Shown here piece after piece: positions 57,265 to 64,000 of a stretch of DNA of 64,000 nt (position 1 is the stretch's first letter; every line of letters begins with the position of its first letter). Origin of the DNA: Paenibacillus jilunlii (GTDB lineage Bacteria > Bacillota > Bacilli > Paenibacillales > Paenibacillaceae); the NCBI RefSeq assembly GCF_900102965.1, contig NZ_FNGM01000024.1, positions 34,283-98,282 on the forward strand, in the 5' to 3' direction. Under the pieces are notes generated by a model. That model had not been told where the DNA came from and searched no databases. It saw only the letters and a list, made by a program, of their open reading frames with translations. A program made the translations under genes and the position numbers.

Positions 57265-60200
57265 TTAGTCGTATGAACCAGAATCGATCCCTGCGGATTT
57301 TCTGAATTGCAATTGTCTGGTTAAACCCGGCCTTCCACTTTCCACCCTGCTCATCGCTGTATCCTCTTGCCCATCATGCCCGCCATGCTCAGCCTGCTGA
57401 ATCCGTCTGGCCAGCGCTGCGATGGTCGGGTTGGCAAACAAATCAACGATAGGAATTTGAAGGCTGAGCGTTTCTTCCAGAATCGATTTGATGCGTATCA
57501 GCGTCAAGGACGTAGCTCCCAACTCAAAAAAGTTATCATGGATGCTGATGTCCCTGATTCCCAAAAAATCCTCCCAAATCCCAGCGATTTGCTTCTCCAG
57601 ATGATTGGAAGGTTGTTCGTATTCAACCATTGCAGCAGGACGCTGCCGTTTCTTTTGTCCATCTCGCTGCACAACAGGCTTGCCTTCCGAAATCCCTTGA
57701 AGCTGTACCCACTCAGCCAGTCTCTTGTCCAAAAGACCGGGGGAGTGAACAAGATGGTGGTATTTTTCTACGGACAGCACCCGTTTCAGGGCCTCAATTC
57801 CCTCATCCGGGCTCATCGCCAAGTCGCCAATTGAAGATGTATACCCTCCCTCTGCCTTCGTCTCCCGCCTCCATGCCTCCCAATCAATGGATTTCCACTT
57901 GACCTGCCGATGCTTATTTCTTGTCTTCGTGTACGTATCCATAAATACACTCGCCGCCGAATAGGCGGCAAATCCGTAGCCCCCTAAGGCCGCAGCCGTT
58001 GAGGACATGAGCAGACAAAAATCAAGGTCTTTATCTTCCAGCACCTGATCCAGAACCAGCAAACCGTCAACCTTCGGCTGGAAAATGGTCCGGCAAAGCG
58101 CTTCATCCAACCGGGTAACCGGGTTAAAAAACTCTGCTCCCATATTTGCGGCACAATGAATGACACCGTTAATGGCTCCCAGATCGCCTTCGATAGCCTC
58201 AATGGTATCCGTCATTTGCCTGTAGTCACTCACATCAGCCGGATAGATGGCGATGTTCGCACCCAGCTTCTCAGCCTGCATCATCTCATGGATGGTCCGG
58301 CTTCCTGGATCATCTTCAGGGTGATCATTCAGCCACTTGTCCCATTCCTGTCTCACCGGGAACGAGCGCTGAATAATAGCGATGGAGGCGCGATAGTTTA
58401 TCGCCAGATGCTCAGCAATAATCCACCCGATCATGCCTGCTCCGCCAGTCAAGACATACACACCGTTAGTCCGAAACAGATCGGGCTTGACGATCTGTGG
58501 TTCCAGCTTGATAGGCTGATAGATGGGCACCCATCTTTGGAACCCCCGGTAAGAAACCTGCCGGTCACGATATTCGCCGCCCAGCTCCTCTAACAGCATC
58601 CCGGCCAATTGTTTGGCCTCTTCCCCTGTTTCTACAGAAGCAGATTGGATGTCTACGGTCAGATGCCGGATATGCTGCATTTCCTGCGGAATCACCAGGC
58701 CCAGCCCAATCAAAGGGGCGTTCTCCGGGTGGAGTCTTTCCTGCCCCGTTACAGAGAACACTTCGTCCGTCACAACTGCAATCCGAACCGCCTTGTGTCT
58801 GCTATATTGATGGAGGCTTTGGACAATATAGGTGACACTGTAAAACCCGTTTTTTTGGCTTTCATGAAATCCAGCCGCATCCAAATGCGCGGAAACCCGG
58901 TTCTCCAGGCTCCACAGATGAACCAGATTATCCGCCTCCAGCTTTTTCTCTTGCAGGGCCGCAAACAGTTTTTGGTAATCCGCCAGCGATTCCGGGTGAA
59001 TCGTATATTCGTGGTCATTGTGCATACTAAATTCATGACCGCGATAAACGGTAATTACGCGCTGCCCGCTGTGCAATAACGCCTGCAGCAGTTCCCTGCT
59101 GATCAAATCATGGTTCGCAAAAAGAAGGCAGAACTGCCCGCCCGACGACCCGGAGGCCAGCGGCAGCACCTTCTGCTGCCAGAGCGGAAGATAAAACCAG
59201 TCTTCCATATGCGGCTGTTTTGGCAAGAGCGAATGCTTGTCCTTCTGTTGACCCTCCAGCATGTCAAACGGGTTGCCCTCCAGCCTGTACGATTCCCGTT
59301 CAAAGGGATAGGTCGGCAGGGAAAGCCGCTTTCTTTTCTCATAGGCATAGAGCTTCATCCATTCAATGCTGTGTCCCGCTCCCCATAACTGGCCTAGCCG
59401 GGTGTACAGGTAGTTCTGATCCTCCACTTGTTCCTGCGGATTTCGAATGAGATTAAGGATCGTATGCGACGAATCACGGTGTACAAAGTATCTCAAGAGC
59501 GCACTTAAATTCCGGTCGGGTCCTACTTCGAGAAAGGTCAGCGCTTCTTCCTTCAAGATCTCCTGCAAGCCATCTGCAAAACGGATCGAATCGGTTAATT
59601 GCTGTCCCCAATACCCCGGTTCGGTTGCTTCCTCATCGGTAATCCAGTTCCCGCTGAGGTTCGAAATAAACGGAATTTGCGGCGGACACAAACGGATTTG
59701 CTTCATCTCTTCCGTAAAAGCATCTCTGACCGGTTCCATCACCGCGGAATGAAGGGCATAAGACGTGTCCAGACGGATGCAGATTTGCCGCAATGACTTC
59801 AATTGCTCCTCAAGCTGTTCAACCGCCTTCCGGGTTCCGCCTACCACGCAGGAAGGGCCATTCACAATGCTTAAGGAGACGTCCGGCGGGAGCAGAGGCC
59901 GCAGCTCTTCCTCCGTCATCGGAACGCTGAGCATAGCGCCTTCCTCCGTCCCCTTAATCATCTGTCCTCTCCGGATAATCACGCGGATGGCATCTTCCAG
60001 CACAAAAACGCCTGCCAGACAAGCGGCGGCGAATTCTCCAAAGCTGTAGCCAATCATATATTTCGGCTTGATCCCAAGCTCCATAAGATATTTGCCAAGG
60101 GCATATTCAAAGATAAAGACCACCATTTGATTGATATCAATCCGGTTGATCTTTTGCATGGCTTCATCCCGTGCTTCCTGCGGGAAAAGAATGGCTTTCA

Positions 60201-61929
60201 CGGAGAAATCCAAGTGGCTGTCCAGCAGGTCAAAACATCTATCAAGTTCTTGCTTAAAGAGAGGCTCTGTACAATATAGCCCCAGCCCCATATCCACGTA
60301 CTGATTGCCCAGCCCCGGAAACATGAATACGATCGGTTTGTTATCCTGTTCGACAGTACTCGTGAATACTTTCCGTGAGTGCTTTCCTTTCTCATTGCCC
60401 AGCGTTTGCAGCATTTCCTGAAGTTCGCCCGTATGGTTCGCCACGACAAACCGTCTGTGCCCGAAATCCGTTCTCCCGACCTGCAGGGTATAGGCCAAAT
60501 CCGCCAAGGGCACATCAGGGTGATTGCTGAGATAGGCCGCCAGATTGCTGCTGTGCTGTTCCAATGCGCTTTTGCTTTTTGCCGAAATCAGAATAAGCTG
60601 TGAATCTCTTCCCTTCGACGATCTTGGCGGCGGGGGGGCTTCTTCCAAAACGATATGCGCATTCGTGCCGCCGATTCCAAAAGAGCTGACTCCGGCTCTG
60701 AGTGTGTCGCCTGCGCCTGATAAATCGAACAGCTTGGCATTTACCACGAAGGGAGAATCCGCCAAACTGATTTTTGGATTTAATTTGGTAAAGTGCAGGG
60801 TAGGCGGCAGCAATTTGTGCTGTAAACTGAGCGCTGCCTTGATAAATCCGGCGACACCTGCCGCCGCATCGAGATGGCCGATGTTCGACTTCACCGAACC
60901 GATCCGGCAGACCCCTTCACTGTTTCCAAAAGCCGCTTTTAACGCCTCCAGCTCAATCGGGTCCCCCAGTACCGTGCCTGTTCCATGCGTCTCAACAAAT
61001 TGGATCGACGCCGCAGTCACCTCGGCCAGCTGCTGGGCCGTTTGGATGACTTCAACCTGTCCTTCCACGCTTGGCGCCGTGTAGGCGCTTTTGCGGTTTC
61101 CGTCGTTATTGACCGCTGACCCCTTGATCACTGCATATATATGATCTCCGTCTTCGATAGCCTCTTCATAACGCTTCAGGACGACTACGCCAGCTCCATT
61201 TCCCGGGACAGAGCCTTGTCCCTCCTCATCAAACGCCTTGCAGTGTCCATCCGGCGACAATATCATCCCCTCTTGGTACTGATAGCCGGATTTCAGCGGC
61301 ATGGTGATGCTCGCACCACCCGCCACAGCGATATCGCATTCACCGTTCAGCAGCGCCTGAGCCGCAAGGTGAATGGTTACGAGAGAGGTTGAACAGGCTG
61401 TATTGACCGTCAGGCTCGGTCCTTTTAGATTGAGGCGGTGGGAAATCAGCGTCGACAGATAATCCTTGTTGGCGAACTGGTTCGCGGTAAATGGACCGAG
61501 CAGCCGGGCAGATTCCGATAAATAGGAAAGGGCCTGCCAATAGAGGCTGCCGGCCGCCCCCGCATATAATCCGATTAAACCCGGATACGTGCCGGGGCAA
61601 TAACCGGCATCCTCCAGCGCTTCCCAGACACATTCATGAAAGAGGCGAACCTGCGGGTCCATCACTTCGGCTTCCAGCGGCGAGTAGTCGAAGAAGGAAG
61701 CGTCAAACTGCTCACTGTTCTCCAGATAGCCTTTGGCGCGGACATAATCCGGATGGGACACCGCTGCCGGTTCAATCCCGTTCTCCAGCAATTCGTCCGC
61801 AGTGAAAAATGTAATGGATTCTTTGCCGTTGACTAAATTGTCCCAGAAGGCATGAACATCCGCCGCACCCGGAAATCTGGCCGACATGCCAATGACTGCA
61901 ATCTCCAGTCCGTTTGTTTGTTTACTCAT
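57265..61929 (-). CDS. PKS module with the only intact acyltransferase: KS-AT-KR-ACP
   Basis: A 1554-residue protein. KS about 5-430 (TACSTSL, ETHGTGTVLGD). AT about 530-870: Ser629 lies in GYSFGE (Tyr replaces His of GHSxGE), the GPSCVVGG small-subdomain block is present, and the specificity-linked tetrapeptide reads YALH, between the HAFH of malonyl and YASH of methylmalonyl types. KR about 1150-1350 has TGGAGMIG and Tyr in AYSAAS, with Ser where most KR domains have Asn. ACP Ser about 1472 (LGATSL). It should add one ketide, probably reduced to a hydroxyl if the KR works. The ATG overlaps the previous NRPS stop by 8 bases. This AT could in principle also serve other modules, but that is only a hypothesis. 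Confidence 0.95.
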   Translation of the reverse strand: MSKQTNGLEIAVIGMSARFPGAADVHAFWDNLVNGKESITFFTADELLENGIEPAAVSHPDYVRAKGYLENSEQFDASFFDYSPLEAEVMDPQVRLFHECVWEALEDAGYCPGTYPGLIGLYAGAAGSLYWQALSYLSESARLLGPFTANQFANKDYLSTLISHRLNLKGPSLTVNTACSTSLVTIHLAAQALLNGECDIAVAGGASITMPLKSGYQYQEGMILSPDGHCKAFDEEGQGSVPGNGAGVVVLKRYEEAIEDGDHIYAVIKGSAVNNDGNRKSAYTAPSVEGQVEVIQTAQQLAEVTAASIQFVETHGTGTVLGDPIELEALKAAFGNSEGVCRIGSVKSNIGHLDAAAGVAGFIKAALSLQHKLLPPTLHFTKLNPKISLADSPFVVNAKLFDLSGAGDTLRAGVSSFGIGGTNAHIVLEEAPPPPRSSKGRDSQLILISAKSKSALEQHSSNLAAYLSNHPDVPLADLAYTLQVGRTDFGHRRFVVANHTGELQEMLQTLGNEKGKHSRKVFTSTVEQDNKPIVFMFPGLGNQYVDMGLGLYCTEPLFKQELDRCFDLLDSHLDFSVKAILFPQEARDEAMQKINRIDINQMVVFIFEYALGKYLMELGIKPKYMIGYSFGEFAAACLAGVFVLEDAIRVIIRRGQMIKGTEEGAMLSVPMTEEELRPLLPPDVSLSIVNGPSCVVGGTRKAVEQLEEQLKSLRQICIRLDTSYALHSAVMEPVRDAFTEEMKQIRLCPPQIPFISNLSGNWITDEEATEPGYWGQQLTDSIRFADGLQEILKEEALTFLEVGPDRNLSALLRYFVHRDSSHTILNLIRNPQEQVEDQNYLYTRLGQLWGAGHSIEWMKLYAYEKRKRLSLPTYPFERESYRLEGNPFDMLEGQQKDKHSLLPKQPHMEDWFYLPLWQQKVLPLASGSSGGQFCLLFANHDLISRELLQALLHSGQRVITVYRGHEFSMHNDHEYTIHPESLADYQKLFAALQEKKLEADNLVHLWSLENRVSAHLDAAGFHESQKNGFYSVTYIVQSLHQYSRHKAVRIAVVTDEVFSVTGQERLHPENAPLIGLGLVIPQEMQHIRHLTVDIQSASVETGEEAKQLAGMLLEELGGEYRDRQVSYRGFQRWVPIYQPIKLEPQIVKPDLFRTNGVYVLTGGAGMIGWIIAEHLAINYRASIAIIQRSFPVRQEWDKWLNDHPEDDPGSRTIHEMMQAEKLGANIAIYPADVSDYRQMTDTIEAIEGDLGAINGVIHCAANMGAEFFNPVTRLDEALCRTIFQPKVDGLLVLDQVLEDKDLDFCLLMSSTAAALGGYGFAAYSAASVFMDTYTKTRNKHRQVKWKSIDWEAWRRETKAEGGYTSSIGDLAMSPDEGIEALKRVLSVEKYHHLVHSPGLLDKRLAEWVQLQGISEGKPVVQRDGQKKRQRPAAMVEYEQPSNHLEKQIAGIWEDFLGIRDISIHDNFFELGATSLTLIRIKSILEETLSLQIPIVDLFANPTIAALARRIQQAEHGGHDGQEDTAMSRVESGRPGLTRQLQFRKSAGIDSGSYD

Positions 61930-64000
61930 CTCGGTTTATCCCTTTTCTTTTTGATAATCTTTGCGCTCTTTTCTCGTTGCCTTGCAGCAGCAGTTCTCTT
62001 CGTCCGGCATTGCTTGCAGTGTGCCGGGCAGGAGTATTTTGCTTCTGGCTCAGGTAATCCAGTAAAGCTTCAATGGTGCGGTACCGGTACAAATTGGCGA
62101 TTGAGATTTCAGCGTCTACCTGCTGCTTCACCTGCTGATGCAGAATAATCACACTGAGGGAATCTCCTCCGATCTGGAAGAAATCGTCACGAAGACCAAC
62201 CTTATCGATGTGCAAAACCTCTTTCCAGAGCTGTGACATCTGCTTTTCCAGCATGGTTTTCGGATGAACATACCGCACTTTCTCTACACGTATTTCCATT
62301 TGGGAAAGTGTCTTTCGGTCAACCTTCCCGCTGGAGGTATGGGGGAGCGTATCCAGTTGCATATAAAAGACCGGAACCATATACGCCGGCAACTCCCGGC
62401 GTAAATATTCCTTCAGCGCCTCCGTTTCGATTCGCTCCCTGGCTGTAAAATAGCCGCAGAGCACTTTGGTTTCTGCCTGTGCCCCCTGGCTCACCACGAC
62501 AGCCGTTTCGATCCGGCTGTCATATTTCTGGATGGCGGACTCGATCTCCCCCAGCTCGATCCGGTAGCCCCGCAGCTTGATCTGGGTATCCTTTCTCCCC
62601 AAATACTCGATATTCCCGTCTTCCCGCCACCGGGCGAGGTCCCCCGTGAAATACAGCCGTTCTTCCGGCAGCCCCGGCAGCGCCTTGAATTTCTCCGCCG
62701 TAAGCTCCGGCCGGTTGAGGTACCCCTTCGCCAATTGCACGCCGCCGATGCATAATTCTCCCGGAATGCCTACCGGCACCAGCCCGCCTTCTTCGGATAC
62801 GATGTACAAGCGGGTGTTCGATACCGGCTTGCCAATCGGAATCAGCGTGTCGGATGGGTGTACCTCGCAGGAGGTGACATCAATGGACGCTTCGGTGGGT
62901 CCGTACAGGTTATGCAGTTCAACCCCTTCGATCCTGCGGAAAAACCGGTCTTTCACTTCAGGCGTCAGCTCCTCACCGCTGCAAATACAGCGCCTCAGCT
63001 GACCCAATGACGCGTTCTCCGGCAGCGCATGCACAAAGCCTGACAGCATCGAAGGCACGAAATGCAGCGTCGTTATCCTCTGTTCGTTGATCAGCTGAAC
63101 CAGATAATCCGGGTCTTTTTCCCCGCCCGGCTTTGCCAGACAGAGCACGCCCCCGATCATCAGCGGGAGGAACAGTTCCCAGACCGAAACGTCAAAGGTA
63201 TAGGTGGTCTTTTGCAGAACGACTTCCCGTTCGTCCATCCCGTACGCCTCCGCCATCCAGCGCAGACGGTTCACCAGTCCCCCGTGCGTCAGCATGACCC
63301 CTTTGGGTTTGCCCGTTGAACCCGAGGTGTAGAGGACATAGGCCAAATGATGCGGGAGGATGTCCAGGGCGACATTGTCCCGTTCGTACCCTGCATAGAC
63401 CGCTTCCTCTTCGACATCCACAGCAGTTACGCCCAGGGCAGCCGCCTGAGCGGCAAAGGCGGTCTGGGTCACTACGAGCTTCAGCCCGCTGTCTGCAATC
63501 AAATAGCCGATCCGCTCCGCCGGATAGTCCGGGTCCAGCGGGAGATAGGCGCAGCCCGCTTTCTCGATCCCCAGCAAGCCGATGATCATCGCCGGGGAGC
63601 GCTCCGCCAGGATGCCGATGATCTCATCCCGCTGGCAGCCCCGATCTTGCAGCAAGCGGGCGACCTGGTTGGCCCGCTCATTCAGCTCGCGGTAGGTCAG
63701 ACGTTGCCCTTCGCAGACGACTGCCGTCTCGTCTCCCCTCTTCCCCGCTTGTTCTTCGATCAGCGCAATAATGCTCTGACTGAGGTCATACCCGGCCTCG
63801 GTCTGATTGAATCCGTACTGTACCTGCTCTGCTTCCTCTGGCCCGAGCAGGCTAAGCTCCCGGATTGTCCGGCCGGGAGACTGCAGAACCTGCCGGACAA
63901 TCTGCTGGTAATGTCCGCCCATCCGCTGAATCGTGGAGTCCTTGAACAGCGCGGTGGCGTACTCGATGTTAAAGCCCATTTCCCCCTGCTCTTCCCAGGC
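61922..64000 (-). CDS. NRPS: C (end only)-A(Ser)-PCP, partial at the right edge
   Basis: The open frame continues past the right edge, so the N-terminus is missing; about 690 residues are visible. They begin at the end of a condensation domain (FNIEYATALFKDSTI), followed by an adenylation domain (LYTSGSTGKPKG; YFTGDLARW; Lys in SSGKVDR) and a carrier protein with GGDSLSV. The binding-pocket code reads DVWHISLIDK, which matches the established serine code. The protein ends in a basic tail (GNEKRAQRLSKRKG) and its stop overlaps the next PKS start by 8 bases, so the seryl chain passes to the KS of that protein. No epimerase, methyltransferase or thioesterase is present in the visible part. Confidence 0.95.
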   Translation of the reverse strand, partial: AWEEQGEMGFNIEYATALFKDSTIQRMGGHYQQIVRQVLQSPGRTIRELSLLGPEEAEQVQYGFNQTEAGYDLSQSIIALIEEQAGKRGDETAVVCEGQRLTYRELNERANQVARLLQDRGCQRDEIIGILAERSPAMIIGLLGIEKAGCAYLPLDPDYPAERIGYLIADSGLKLVVTQTAFAAQAAALGVTAVDVEEEAVYAGYERDNVALDILPHHLAYVLYTSGSTGKPKGVMLTHGGLVNRLRWMAEAYGMDEREVVLQKTTYTFDVSVWELFLPLMIGGVLCLAKPGGEKDPDYLVQLINEQRITTLHFVPSMLSGFVHALPENASLGQLRRCICSGEELTPEVKDRFFRRIEGVELHNLYGPTEASIDVTSCEVHPSDTLIPIGKPVSNTRLYIVSEEGGLVPVGIPGELCIGGVQLAKGYLNRPELTAEKFKALPGLPEERLYFTGDLARWREDGNIEYLGRKDTQIKLRGYRIELGEIESAIQKYDSRIETAVVVSQGAQAETKVLCGYFTARERIETEALKEYLRRELPAYMVPVFYMQLDTLPHTSSGKVDRKTLSQMEIRVEKVRYVHPKTMLEKQMSQLWKEVLHIDKVGLRDDFFQIGGDSLSVIILHQQVKQQVDAEISIANLYRYRTIEALLDYLSQKQNTPARHTASNAGRRELLLQGNEKRAQRLSKRKGINRDE

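Noticed and set aside
1..64000. Thioesterase, reductase, epimerase, methyltransferase or oxidase domains within the synthases
   Set aside because: I looked for GxSxG TE domains at protein ends, NAD-binding R domains, E-domain motifs, SAM motifs and FMN oxidase inserts and saw none; the only thioesterase is the separate type II enzyme.
1..64000. CRISPR arrays, tRNA or rRNA genes, insertion sequences
   Set aside because: Repeated stretches correspond to homologous KS, A and carrier domains; no spaced short repeats, cloverleaf sequences or transposase genes were recognised.

Overview
All annotated genes lie on the minus strand, so the window reads from right (64000) to left (1). It is the interior of a very large hybrid non-ribosomal peptide / polyketide (NRPS-PKS) gene cluster; both ends are cut inside assembly-line genes. 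The host is most likely a low-to-mid GC Firmicute of the Paenibacillaceae (Paenibacillus or Brevibacillus type). This is inferred from strong AAGGAG-type ribosome sites, ATG/GTG/TTG starts, 1-8 base overlaps between consecutive genes, and the style of the megasynthases. No housekeeping gene, tRNA, rRNA, CRISPR array or insertion sequence was seen.

Layout in transcription order: (i) 64000-61922, NRPS end with a Ser-type adenylation domain and carrier protein; (ii) 61929-57265, PKS KS-AT-KR-ACP, holding the only intact acyltransferase in the window; (iii) two small genes, a histidine phosphatase and a BtrH-like Cys/His acyltransferase candidate; (iv) 54860-48306, PKS KS-(dead AT)-KR-DH-ACP-C; (v) 48276-45625, half C domain-A(Thr)-PCP; (vi) 45614-35106, KS-(dead AT)-KR-ACP-C-A(Gly)-PCP-Cy-A(Cys)-PCP; (vii) 35113-34301, a stand-alone transglutaminase-like enzyme; (viii) 34266-26599, KS-KR-ACP-KS-KR-ACP; (ix) 26606-19608, KS-KR-ACP-C-A(unassigned)-PCP; (x) 19579-15329, KS-(dead AT)-ACP-C with a broken C motif; (xi) a UvrA-like resistance ATPase, a second BtrH-like protein, a free ACP and a type II thioesterase; (xii) 10215-1807, KS-(dead AT)-KR-DH-ACP-C-A(no Asp235)-PCP; (xiii) a HAD phosphatase and (xiv) the start of another KS-bearing PKS.

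If the line is colinear, the backbone runs ...Ser - hydroxy-ketide - enoyl ketide - Thr - hydroxy-ketide - Gly - Cys (thiazoline) - three hydroxy-ketides - X - keto-ketide, followed by a further unit built by the genes left of 10.2 kb. A sigma-A-like promoter at 11390-11418 could start a second transcription unit (thioesterase, last hybrid synthase, HAD phosphatase, next PKS).

Most notable points: four AT domains have lost the active-site Ser and the small subdomain; two modules carry KR before DH, the reverse of the usual order; trans-AT-style KS modules sit between cis-AT-derived ones; and the cluster carries non-standard acyl-transfer enzymes (a transglutaminase-like protein and two BtrH-like proteins, one next to a free ACP). 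The UvrA-like ATPase without a UvrB-binding domain suggests that the product acts on DNA. I do not recognise the cluster as one for a known compound.
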